A stretch of DNA of 64,000 bases from Haloferax gibbonsii ATCC 33959. GTDB lineage: Archaea > Halobacteriota > Halobacteria > Halobacteriales > Haloferacaceae. A program made the translations under genes and the position numbers. The stretch covers positions 6,559 to 70,558 of the forward strand of contig NZ_AOLJ01000003.1 in assembly GCF_000336775.1 (NCBI RefSeq), read 5' to 3'. Positions 35,923 to 44,108 of the stretch are shown piece by piece; the stretch's first letter is position 1, and each line of letters opens with the position of its first letter. Under the pieces are notes generated by a model. It ran no database searches and was not told where the DNA came from. It saw only the letters and a program-made list of their open reading frames with translations.

Positions 35923-35949
35923 ACAGCAGTCTCAATCGAGGCTTTTCTT

Positions 35950-37065
35950 TCAGTCGGCCGGTTGTTCCGCGTCGTCCGCGACGTCGATGTCGAGGTCGTC
36001 GGTGAGCGGCTCGCTGTTCCGGTAGTCGATTCTGTCGTGCGCGTCGAAGCAGGCCGCCTCGTGGCGGTCAGACGGGCCGCTCATGCCGGAGAGGTCCGGC
36101 GTGTTCGACGTGCAGTACTCGCGCGCTTCGGGACAGCGGGTGTGGAACCGACAGCCGCTCGGCGGGTTCTCCGGATCCGGGATGTCGATTTTCCTGACCG
36201 GCGGCGTCTCGATGGGGTCGTTTATCTCCGAGAGGCCGGAGGTCGCCCACAGGAGGCTCTTGGTGTACGGGTGCTGGGGGTTCTTGATAATCTCGTCCGC
36301 CGGGCCGATTTCGACGATACGGCCGAGGTACATGACGGCGATGCGGCCGTCGGCGCGACCGGCGAGGTACCGGGCGTTCGCCATGTTGTGCGAGATGAAG
36401 ACGAACGAGGTGCTGAACATCTCCTGCAGTTCGAGGAGGAGGTCCATCAGGTTCACCCGCAGCGACACGTCGAGGGCGCTCACGGCCTCGTCGGCGAGGA
36501 TGAGGTCCGGTTCGAGGAGCATCGACCGGACGATGACGGTCCGCTGGGCCTCCCCGCCGCTCAGTTGGTGGGGGTACCGAGAGGCGTAGTCGTCCGCGGG
36601 CGTGAGCCCGACCGTGTCGAGCATCTGGTGGACGAGCTCCCGGCGCTCGACGAGGTTGAGCTCCGGCCGCCACTTCTTGAGCGCCGGGTTGAGGTTCTTG
36701 AATATCGTCCGGTTGGGGTCCAGCGAGTTCCCGGCGTCCTGGTGGACCATCTGGAGCGACTTCCGAATCTCCTTGTACGGGATGTCGCCGGGTTCGAGGT
36801 CGGACTTCCAGATGTCCTGTCCGCGGAAGCGGACCGTCCCCGAGGTGGGGCGCTGGAGGCCGATCATGGCCTTTCCGAGCGTCGTCTTGCCACAACCGGA
36901 CTCGCCGACGAGCGCGACCACGTCGTTCTCGCCGATGTCGAGCGAGACGTTGTCGACGGCGCGGACGACGCCCTTGTCGTCGCCGAGGAAGCGGTCGAGG
37001 ATGCCATTGTTGCCGCCGAAGTGGACGCTCAGGTCGTCGACGCGGAGCAGGGGGTCGTCGCTCAT
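35950..37065 (-). CDS. Oligopeptide-type ABC importer ATPase (DppF/OppF-like)
   Basis: This protein of 371 residues has Walker A GESGCGKT (54-61), signature LSGGEAQR, a Walker B region (LILADEAVSALDV) and the oligopeptide-transporter tail GCRFHTRCPEAREYC, whose Cys residues are typical of the group. It overlaps the partner ATPase gene by four bases, so the pair is coupled. Although the family is named for peptides, such systems also carry oligosaccharides, and this locus suggests oligogalacturonides. Confidence 0.92.
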   Translation of the reverse strand: MSDDPLLRVDDLSVHFGGNNGILDRFLGDDKGVVRAVDNVSLDIGENDVVALVGESGCGKTTLGKAMIGLQRPTSGTVRFRGQDIWKSDLEPGDIPYKEIRKSLQMVHQDAGNSLDPNRTIFKNLNPALKKWRPELNLVERRELVHQMLDTVGLTPADDYASRYPHQLSGGEAQRTVIVRSMLLEPDLILADEAVSALDVSLRVNLMDLLLELQEMFSTSFVFISHNMANARYLAGRADGRIAVMYLGRIVEIGPADEIIKNPQHPYTKSLLWATSGLSEINDPIETPPVRKIDIPDPENPPSGCRFHTRCPEAREYCTSNTPDLSGMSGPSDRHEAACFDAHDRIDYRNSEPLTDDLDIDVADDAEQPAD

Positions 37066-38123
37066 TTCGACACCTCCTTCTTGAGGGGAATCGTCTCGCG
37101 GGCTTCGTCGGTGTAGAAGCAGGCGGCCCCGTGGTCCTCGGACACCTCGATGAGGTCCGGGTTCGTCGTTCGGCACTGCTCGTCGGCGAGCGGGCATCGG
37201 GTGTGGTACGAACAGCCCTTCGGGACGTTCAGCGGGTCGGGACTCGTCCCCTCGATGGACGCCATCTCGTCGAGGTCGGCGTCGATGTCGGGTATCGAGT
37301 TGAGTAGCTCCCGCGTGTAGGGGTGGGCGGGGTCCATGACGATGTCTTGGACCGGGCCGAGTTCGAGCAGTTCGAAGGCGTACATCACCGCGAGGCGGTC
37401 GGAGATGCGCGCGACGTGGCTCAGGTCGTGCGTCACGATGACGATGGTGAGGTCGTACTCGGTTTTCAGCTCCGAGAGGAGCTTCAGAATCGACTGCTGC
37501 ATCAGGAGGTCGAGCGCGGCGGTCGGCTCGTCCATCACGAGCACGTCGGGGTCGAGGATGAGGCTCAGCGCGATGAGCGCGCGCTGTTTCATCCCGCCGG
37601 ACAGCTCGTGGGGGTACGCGTCGAGGACGCGGTCGGGTTCGAGGTGCACGTCGGAGATGAGCTGTCGGGCGCGCTCCATCCCCTCTTGGATGTCGTAGTC
37701 GTGCGCGCGGAGCGTCTCGACGAAGTGGTCGCCGATGCTGAGCGTCGGATTGAACGAGTCGAGCGCCCCTTGGACCACCATCGAGACGCGCTCCCAGCGG
37801 AACCGGCGAAGCTCCTCCTTGCTCAGGTCGTTGACCTTGATGGGCTCGCCGCCCTCCGGCGGGTTGAACACCACGTCGCCGGTGAGCGTCCCCGGCGAGT
37901 CGATGGCGTCGAGCATGGAGTCCGCCAGCATCGACTTGCCGGAGCCCGACTCGCCGACGACGCCGAGGACTTCTCCCCGCCGGACGTTTATCGACACGTC
38001 GTCGAGGACTCGGGCGTCCCCGCGTTCCATCGCGAACGCGACGCTCGCGTTCGTTATCTCTAGCACGTTGTGCTCGGCCGTCGGTTCGTCTGGCATCTTC
38101 TGTTTGGTGTGTTGTGTCGCCAT
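37062..38123 (-). CDS. Oligopeptide-type ABC importer ATPase (DppD/OppD-like)
   Basis: This protein of 353 residues has Walker A GESGSGKS (57-64), signature LSGGMKQR, Walker B VLVMDEPTAALD and the tail GCSYHTRCPLADEQC. It pairs with the DppF-like protein below. The ATG at 38123 is chosen because the ATPase domain starts soon after; an AT-rich TATA-like run (TATTAAGTA on the minus strand, about 38228-38236) upstream implies these two genes have a promoter of their own, separate from the permease gene. Confidence 0.92.
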   Translation of the reverse strand: MATQHTKQKMPDEPTAEHNVLEITNASVAFAMERGDARVLDDVSINVRRGEVLGVVGESGSGKSMLADSMLDAIDSPGTLTGDVVFNPPEGGEPIKVNDLSKEELRRFRWERVSMVVQGALDSFNPTLSIGDHFVETLRAHDYDIQEGMERARQLISDVHLEPDRVLDAYPHELSGGMKQRALIALSLILDPDVLVMDEPTAALDLLMQQSILKLLSELKTEYDLTIVIVTHDLSHVARISDRLAVMYAFELLELGPVQDIVMDPAHPYTRELLNSIPDIDADLDEMASIEGTSPDPLNVPKGCSYHTRCPLADEQCRTTNPDLIEVSEDHGAACFYTDEARETIPLKKEVSK

Positions 38124-38338
38124 GGTCAGTCCCTCTCGTCGGTTCGTACGGCGGGCGAGCGACCCCACCCGTCACGCGTGCCTATCGTCAACATGTGACC
38201 GTAGTAGGAATCTATCACGTTCAATACTACTTAATACTTTCCGCCGCCGCAGTCGAGGAGCGCCGATATCGGAGTCTTCGCCGGGTTCGGCTGCCGATAC
38301 CGGCAAACTATAAGTTCGTCCGCGATGTCCGTGCTGAC

Positions 38339-38557
38339 ATGGCGCAAGCGCAAACGCGACAGAACGTGCTGTGGACAGTTCGCTCCAAAATCGGCGGTAT
38401 CACCTCGACGGTGGTCTTCCTCGGCGCGCTGTTGATTCTCTTCGGTGCCGCACTTCAGACCGGCGTCTGGGCGGGAATGTTCGGAATAATCGGTGGATTG
38501 CTGGTGTTCGTTGCCGTCGCGTTCCGGGTACTGCTCTGGGCGTACCGGCTGTTCTGA
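38339..38557 (+). CDS. Small two-span membrane protein, opposite strand inside ABC cluster
   Basis: This protein of 72 residues has two close hydrophobic helices (about 20-38, 44-66) with a basic N-terminus (MAQAQTRQNVLWTVRSK). TATA-like ACTATAAG about 30 bases before the ATG supports a leaderless gene. Its stop codon (TGA, 38555-38557) abuts the stop of the 33-residue reading frame on the other strand. Family not recognised. Confidence 0.7.
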   Translation: MAQAQTRQNVLWTVRSKIGGITSTVVFLGALLILFGAALQTGVWAGMFGIIGGLLVFVAVAFRVLLWAYRLF

Positions 38558-38659
38558 TCACATCATGGTGAATCCGTAGTACACCCCGACGAGCAGGATT
38601 ACGAGTATCACGAGGCCGAGCAGGTACCGCGTCGTATTTCCTTCTTTCTCCACTTTCAT
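38558..38659 (-). CDS. Candidate 33-residue single-span membrane peptide
   Basis: The frame starts ATG AAA GTG GAG and encodes a charged N-terminus (MKVEKEGNTTRY) and one hydrophobic helix (LLGLVILVILLVGVYYGF). The composition is that of a small membrane protein. It lies downstream of the permease gene on the same strand and ends exactly where the plus-strand gene ends. Whether it is translated cannot be decided here. Confidence 0.5.
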   Translation of the reverse strand: MKVEKEGNTTRYLLGLVILVILLVGVYYGFTMM

Positions 38660-38790
38660 GGTTGAAGTCCGTTTCGTAGGTCGATAGCGCGTGTGTTAAC
38701 CTTTTCCCTGAGACAGCGTGGCACGACCGCTCTCGGGTCGAGATAATCGAAAAAAACAGCGACGCGAAACGGACCGGCTGGTCCGGTCGG

Positions 38791-40917
38791 TCAGTCCGCG
38801 GCCGGTGCGGCACCGTCGCCGCCTTCCGAGCCGCCGCGACCGCCTTCCATGTCGTCGGTCGAGACGGTGGCCGCGTGCCGCGCGCGGAGGCGGGGGTTGA
38901 ACAGTCGGTCCGTCCCCTGCGCGAACAGCTGGAGGCCGTACGTCATCGTGACGATGAACAGTATCGGCGCGAGCAGCCAGTGGAAGCGGTCCATGCCGGA
39001 CAGCGCGCCGCCGTTGCGGGCGATGTTGAGGACGACGCCCCAGTTGCTCGTCGTGAACGGCAGCACGCCGATGAAGTACAGGCCGACGGACTCCATCAGG
39101 ATGTTCCGCATGGAGCCGACGGTCCCCATCGTCAGCATCGGCATGAGCCGGGACATGACGTTCTTCGAGAGGATGCTCGACGTTGGCAGTCCGAGCACGC
39201 GCGAGGCCTCGACGTGGGACTCACTGCGGATAGTGAGCACCTGCGAGCGGAGCTGTCGGGCCAACCGTGGCCAGTTGTCGATGGCCAGCACGAACCCGAC
39301 GAACACCGGGCTCTTCGGTTCGAGAATCACGGCGAGGACGATGACCAGCGCCAGGCCGGGAATGTTCATCATCACGTCCGTCACCGTCATGAGCACCTTG
39401 TCGATGACGCCGCCGAGGTAGCCGGCCGTGACTCCGAGAAGGATGGCCAGGCCGAGCGTCACCGCCGCGCCCGACAGCATCATGATGAGCATCGGGCGGG
39501 TCGCGAGCACCTGCTGTGCGAGGAGGTCGCGGCCGATGTCGTCGGTGCCGAGCGGGTAGCGCATGTTCTCCAGCGGTTGCAGGAGAATCGGCCCCTGCAT
39601 CGGCCTGACTTCGGGGACGATGTACGGCCCGAACAGCCCGAGGAAGCCGAAGATGCCGAGGATTATCGCGCCGACCCGCGCCCGCGGGGAGGTCCAGATG
39701 ATGCGGAACGGGGTCAGGAGGCTCTGGTCGATTCGCTCTCTGATGTATTCTCCGCGCGAGAAGTCGGAGCTATCGACGTCGAAGCTCATCGCGCCGCTGG
39801 CCGAGATGCGGTTCCCTTCGATGCGGTCGTCGATGGTTTCCGTCTCGTCCGCGCCGCCGCCCCGCAGGCGGTTGACGAACCGCTGGAGCGTCTCGCGGTA
39901 CGACCGCGAGTAGGACTCGCGCTGGGTGTGCCCGGCGCGGGGGTCGATGAAGCCGTAGGTGAAGTCGGCGATGAGCAGGCCGACGACGGTGACGATGGTA
40001 AACAGGATGACCGCCGCCATGACCGTCGTGTAGTCCCGCGCCATCGTGGCTTCGTAGAAGTAGAAGCCCATGCCGCGGTAGCGGAATATCTGCTCCATGA
40101 TGACCGACCCGCCGAACAGGCTGGCGAGGCCGGCCATGAGGCCGGTGTACATCGGCAGCATCGAGTTCCACCCGATGTACCGAAGTTGAATCCGGCTGTC
40201 GGGCAGTCCCCTGAGCTCCGCCACGTCGACGTAGTCCTCACCGATGATGCGGGTACAGTGCGCGCGGAACTCGAGGCCGCCCCACGAGGTCAGCGCGAAC
40301 GACATGATAGGCAGCGCCGCGTGCCGCAGCACGCTGGCCATGAACTCGATGTTGAACCCCGGCGTGAGCGCGTTGTCGTACCGCCCCCCGTTGGGGAAGA
40401 ACTCGGTACCGAATCCGAGCGTGAAAAGCAGTACGAGCCCGACGATGTAGTACGGGACGGCGTCGGAGAAGATGACGAAGTAACTCCCGACCACGTCCCA
40501 GGTGTCGCCCTCGTGGACGGCGAGGAAGCCGCCGATGAGAAACACCATGATGGTGCCGATGACGAGGGCGAAAAGCGAGACGAACATCGTCCACGGGATC
40601 GCCGGTCCGAGCACGCTCCAGACCGGGTCCGCGTAGAAGATAGACCGTCCGAAGTCCAGTTGCGCGACCGATACGATGTACTCGACGTACGCCTGCAGCA
40701 TCGGCTTGTCCGGGTTGACGTTCGAGTACATCTCGACCATCTGGTTGAGGCGGGTCGACGAAACCGCCCCTCCGGACCGCTGTCTGATCTGCGCGGCGAT
40801 GTAGTCCATCGGTCCGCCCGGTATGAGCCGAACCGTCACGAACGAGAACGTGATCGCCGCCCAGACCGTTATCAGGGCCTGCGCTATCCGGCGCACGTAG
40901 TAATTTTTCTCGACCAT
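38791..40917 (-). CDS. Fused DppB-DppC-like ABC permease (two permeases in one chain)
   Basis: This protein of 708 residues carries two complete permease units. Residues about 1-330 are DppB-like: VRRIAQALITVWAAITFSFV and GGPMD near the start, then six spans including VDVAELRGLPDS and GFIDPRAGH. Residues about 370-690 are DppC-like: PRARVGAIILGIFGFLGLFGP, YPLGTDDIGRD (the family's GTDxxGRD motif), EASRVLGLPTSS in the ATPase contact loop, and NWGVVLNIARNGG. These are separate proteins in nearly all Dpp/Opp systems. The linker (about 330-370) is polar and charged. The C-terminus ends in a Gly/Asp-rich tail. The substrate-binding protein gene lies about 200 bases upstream. Confidence 0.92.
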   Translation of the reverse strand: MVEKNYYVRRIAQALITVWAAITFSFVTVRLIPGGPMDYIAAQIRQRSGGAVSSTRLNQMVEMYSNVNPDKPMLQAYVEYIVSVAQLDFGRSIFYADPVWSVLGPAIPWTMFVSLFALVIGTIMVFLIGGFLAVHEGDTWDVVGSYFVIFSDAVPYYIVGLVLLFTLGFGTEFFPNGGRYDNALTPGFNIEFMASVLRHAALPIMSFALTSWGGLEFRAHCTRIIGEDYVDVAELRGLPDSRIQLRYIGWNSMLPMYTGLMAGLASLFGGSVIMEQIFRYRGMGFYFYEATMARDYTTVMAAVILFTIVTVVGLLIADFTYGFIDPRAGHTQRESYSRSYRETLQRFVNRLRGGGADETETIDDRIEGNRISASGAMSFDVDSSDFSRGEYIRERIDQSLLTPFRIIWTSPRARVGAIILGIFGFLGLFGPYIVPEVRPMQGPILLQPLENMRYPLGTDDIGRDLLAQQVLATRPMLIMMLSGAAVTLGLAILLGVTAGYLGGVIDKVLMTVTDVMMNIPGLALVIVLAVILEPKSPVFVGFVLAIDNWPRLARQLRSQVLTIRSESHVEASRVLGLPTSSILSKNVMSRLMPMLTMGTVGSMRNILMESVGLYFIGVLPFTTSNWGVVLNIARNGGALSGMDRFHWLLAPILFIVTMTYGLQLFAQGTDRLFNPRLRARHAATVSTDDMEGGRGGSEGGDGAAPAAD

Positions 40918-41010
40918 CCTTGCTAGTTCTTACCTCTCATGTGGGTACTTAATCATTATGAATAGGGCTACTTTCGTCCGCACTCGTCCGAACCGACCTC
41001 GCCGTCGTCG

Positions 41011-41042
41011 CGTCCGGAGGCGGCGCGTTGCGCCTCCGGACG
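41011..41042. terminator. Strong 12-bp stem-loop between binding-protein and permease genes
   Basis: CGTCCGGAGGCG, an 8-base loop, then CGCCTCCGGACG form a perfect 12-bp stem, 82 bases beyond the binding-protein stop. No T-run follows on the minus strand, so it more likely protects the upstream mRNA end or attenuates transcription than stops it fully, similar in idea to malE-malF intercistronic structures. Confidence 0.6.
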
Positions 41043-41124
41043 GGGAGTTCACCGTATGGCTGATACGTTCTGGCTGATTTGGTGAGACGACGGTTTCTCG
41101 TTCAGGTGGCGGCGCCCGACGCGG

Positions 41125-43221
41125 TTACTCCCCTCCCTCCGCCGGGTGGAAGTATTCCGTTCCCATCTTGGCCATGTACTGGCAGTAGGAGTACTGCCCG
41201 ATCTCGACGATCTCGTAGCGGTACGCCGGGTTCAGGTTGTTGTTCGGCGGCTTCGTCGCCCAGTTGTCGTGATTCAGCCAGTAGCCGCCCGTGCCGCCCT
41301 CCTCGTTGATGAGCATCATCGGGAGCGACTGGTTGAATATCCACGAGACTTCCGCGACCTTCTGTCTGCGCTCTTCGTCCGACATCTGCGTCCGAAGCTC
41401 GTTGAGCTTGTCGATGACGTCGACTTCCTGGAGGTCGCCGGCCGGGTCGCCGATGGGGTACGGCACCTCGACGACGCGGTCCATCGCCCAGCTGTCGTTG
41501 CTCGGAAGCGGCTGTCCGGACAGCGACTCCTGGACTCTGAAGGAGTTCGAGAAGCCGAGGAACGGCGGGCCGGACTTCGCGCCGCCCCAGTTGTCGAACA
41601 GCAGCTCCCAGTCGCCGGATTCCATGGTCTTGCCGGCGCGGATAGTCGCCTCCTGTGCGGTCACTTCCGTCTGCAGACCGAAACTGTCCAGGTAGGACTT
41701 CGCGATCTGTGCGAACCGCAGGGCCATCGGCTCCTCGTCGGACGTCGCCGTGTAGAACCGAAGGGTGACGTTCTCCCCGTTCGGGTCCTTCCAGCGGTTG
41801 CCCGACTTCGAGAAGCCGGCGGCCTCGAGGAGTTCGGTCGCCCGCTGTTCGTCCACGTCGTCTTCCGTGTGGGCGTACCGCTCGAGCTTCGCGAGGTCGC
41901 CGCTCGGCCAGTTCGAGTTCCCGCCGAACCATGGCACTTCCTTGTCCTGCCCGATGCCGGACGGAATGCGGTCTTCGACCCAGTAGGTGCCGTAGTCCGG
42001 AACCCACTCGACGAGCGGCTTCCGGGGGACGATGTGGTGAATCGCCTTCCGGACGCGCGGGTCGCCGGTGATGTCGCTCTGACAGTTGAGCAGGACGCCC
42101 ATCGCCCCGCTGCGCATCTGCGGCGTAATCTGGTCCTCGGAGAGGCTGTCGGCCGGCCCCCACCCGTTCTCCTTGAGTCGGTCACGAGCGGACTGCGACT
42201 CCGGCGGGTAGCTCACGTCGATGACGCCCTCCTGCATCGCCTTGGTCCGCTGTTGCTGGTTCGGGTAGCGGTGCCAGTCGAGGCTGTAGTCTATCATGTC
42301 GCCCGTAATCTCGCCGTTCGACCACTCGGCGTCGCTGAAGGGACTGACGTAGTCGTCGTAGGGTTCGAAGTGCGCGACGTTCTCCTCTCCGCTGACGAAC
42401 TCCCAGACGGAGTTCCCCGGGACGTTCGCGTTGTCCCAGACGTTCTGTTGGACCGCCTGCATCAGCTCCTGTTGGGCGGAGGTCCGCTCCGACTCGGTGG
42501 TGGCGTCGTCGAACATCTCGGCGTACTTCCCCCAGATGTCTCGGTGCGCCCAGAGCCACGCGCGGCGCTTCATGTGACCGAACTCGAATATCTCTCGGCT
42601 GATGTCGGGCTCGACCAGGTCGAACGTGAGTTCGTACTTCCCGGTCGTCTCCACGTTCTCGTACAGCGGTTGCGCGCCGTAGCCCTTGTGGACGGTCTGC
42701 ATCAGCTTGCCGATTTTGAGCTGGGTCGCCACGTCCTCCGCGGTCAGGTCGTCGCCGTTGTGCCACGTGTAGGAGTCGCGGACGTTCCACGCGACCTGTC
42801 CGCTGTCGGCGTACTCCCAGTCCTCGATGACCATCCCTTTCGTCTTGTTCGACACCTTGTCGTGGACGGCCAGTTGGTCGAACATCGCCCAGTACCACCG
42901 GAACGAGAAGTTCGCGGCGTTGCCGTACGGATTGAACCGGGCGTTCGTCGGCGCGAGCGAGATGATGTGGTCGAGCGTTCGGCCCGACGACTGACCGTTC
43001 GATTCACCGTCCGTCGTCGTGCTCCCGCCGCCACCACCCTCGTTCTCGAGCGGCGTCGGCGTGTCTTCGTTACCACCACTACTACAACCGGCTAGCGCGG
43101 CGGCGCCGGCCGTAGCACCGAACGCGTTTCGAAGCAGACGACGGCGCGTCTGTGGCGATACGTCTTCCCACTCGTCGTCGCTGATCCACTTGTCGGACTC
43201 AGCGCTGCTTTGCGAATCCAT
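41125..43221 (-). CDS. Oligopeptide-type ABC substrate-binding lipoprotein
   Basis: This 698-residue lipoprotein has an Arg-rich Tat-like motif RRRLLRNAFGATAG (26-39) and a lipobox ending at Cys46, then a Gly/Ser/Thr-rich linker. The body is a DppA/OppA-type cluster C binding protein (SYTWHNGDDLTAEDVATQLKI, read as NGDDLTAEDV, is a classic SBP_bac_5 segment). The protein is larger than DppA (about 530), leaving room for bulky ligands such as oligosaccharides. ATG at 43221 is preferred over GTG at 43224. A TATA box (TATATA, 43246-43251) lies about 27 bases upstream on the minus strand. No carbohydrate-specific residue can be named. Confidence 0.9.
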   Translation of the reverse strand: MDSQSSAESDKWISDDEWEDVSPQTRRRLLRNAFGATAGAAALAGCSSGGNEDTPTPLENEGGGGGSTTTDGESNGQSSGRTLDHIISLAPTNARFNPYGNAANFSFRWYWAMFDQLAVHDKVSNKTKGMVIEDWEYADSGQVAWNVRDSYTWHNGDDLTAEDVATQLKIGKLMQTVHKGYGAQPLYENVETTGKYELTFDLVEPDISREIFEFGHMKRRAWLWAHRDIWGKYAEMFDDATTESERTSAQQELMQAVQQNVWDNANVPGNSVWEFVSGEENVAHFEPYDDYVSPFSDAEWSNGEITGDMIDYSLDWHRYPNQQQRTKAMQEGVIDVSYPPESQSARDRLKENGWGPADSLSEDQITPQMRSGAMGVLLNCQSDITGDPRVRKAIHHIVPRKPLVEWVPDYGTYWVEDRIPSGIGQDKEVPWFGGNSNWPSGDLAKLERYAHTEDDVDEQRATELLEAAGFSKSGNRWKDPNGENVTLRFYTATSDEEPMALRFAQIAKSYLDSFGLQTEVTAQEATIRAGKTMESGDWELLFDNWGGAKSGPPFLGFSNSFRVQESLSGQPLPSNDSWAMDRVVEVPYPIGDPAGDLQEVDVIDKLNELRTQMSDEERRQKVAEVSWIFNQSLPMMLINEEGGTGGYWLNHDNWATKPPNNNLNPAYRYEIVEIGQYSYCQYMAKMGTEYFHPAEGGE

Positions 43222-43375
43222 CACACAGTACCCATTATGACTATCCCATATATACCCATCGATAATGGTAATTATCCAATGACACTATTTGATTACGCGG
43301 TCGCGCCCGTGGCTCTCGCGACGCGCGGGGCGGTCCCCCAAAGGACTATTATCCCGTTTTGCGAAATCGCCGGTA

Positions 43376-43618
43376 ATGGGAACCTCAGAACGGTCGTACT
43401 TCAAATGTTGGATCTGCCGAAAGAAGATGCTGTGGACGAGCGTGCTCTCGTTTACGCTGCTCATCGTCGTCCTCGGCCTTCTCGCGATGACGGGCATCGA
43501 GCGCGGGACCGCGTCGTACGTCGTCCTCATGATGGACTTCGCCCTCGCCGGCGTGCTCCTCGCGACCGTCGGCGTCGTCTTCTGGCGGTGCGGCTACCTG
43601 AGTGATGCCCTCGACTGA
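43376..43618 (+). CDS. Small membrane protein with CxxC
   Basis: This protein of 80 residues has a basic start with CWICRKK (CxxC at about 10-13) and two hydrophobic helices (about 18-37, 47-67). Divergent from the ABC binding-protein gene. A TATA-like CTATTATC about 30 bases before the ATG at 43376 favours that start over one further upstream. Family not recognised. Confidence 0.68.
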   Translation: MGTSERSYFKCWICRKKMLWTSVLSFTLLIVVLGLLAMTGIERGTASYVVLMMDFALAGVLLATVGVVFWRCGYLSDALD

Positions 43619-43761
43619 ACGCTCTCGGCTCTCTGTTTTCTCCCGTCGTCTCCCCCGACTCGGCTCACCGCTGTTCTTCATATCATAGTATCACTTTCAT
43701 CGCTACCTCGCCGCAGTCTTCCGATTTCCGTACCTAATTTGTAATCGAGATGTTAGTTTTT

Positions 43762-43778
43762 GTTCGCGTATGGGGAAC
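43762..43778. promoter_or_regulatory. 17-bp palindrome, family A
   Basis: GTTCGCGTATGGGGAAC has GTTC/GAAC arms with G/G at the fifth position instead of C/G. The AT-rich run about 25 bases to its left may be a TATA box. Confidence 0.5.
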
Positions 43779-44026
43779 TCGATATCCGAATTCGGTTGGG
43801 CGTCCTCGCCGAGTGGCGTCCCAGTCACCGCCGCGAACATCAGAATCGCGGTTTTTGAGGTCTCTACTAGGTGAAATTGGGCTCGATTCGGTTCGGTACG
43901 CGCCGTGACGACGCTACAACCGTAATGCTCATTCCCCCGGTTTCAGGTCGGTTCGAGCTCCATCGAAAACGACCGAAAATCGGCGGGATATGGGTTTTAC
44001 GCCCGGTTTTCCTCGAATTCGGCCAT

Positions 44027-44043
44027 GTTCGCCCACGGGGAAC
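44027..44043. promoter_or_regulatory. 17-bp palindrome, family A
   Basis: GTTCGCCCACGGGGAAC is identical in its first six and last six bases to the site at 43762. It lies 82 bases before the esterase gene start and about 27 bases after a TATA-like TTTTAC. Confidence 0.55.
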
Positions 44044-44108
44044 AATCTGCCGGTCCGCGACGTCGACACGCACTTGTGAACCCGTCGCGTTCGTCGGAAC
44101 GACACCGA

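Larger units (their letters stand above)
43619..44108. other. 490-base region upstream of esterase gene, two family-A palindromes
   Basis: No gene is supported here. It is AT-rich at 43680-43780 and holds palindromes at 43762-43778 and 44027-44043. A TATA-like TTTTAC (43995-44000) precedes the second palindrome by about 27 bases, so the palindrome would cover the transcription start and leave a leader of about 80 bases before the esterase ATG. A TATA-like TAATTTGTAATC (43735-43746) stands similarly about 25 bases before the first. Confidence 0.5.

Noticed and set aside
38875-43095. Long plus-strand frames (683 and 649 codons) opposite the permease and binding-protein genes
   Set aside because: Both are antisense shadows of clear transporter genes, Arg/Asp/Val-rich, without motifs.
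44090-44101. GTTCGTCGGAAC as another operator
   Set aside because: The arms are separated by four bases instead of nine, so it does not share the spacing of the other sites.
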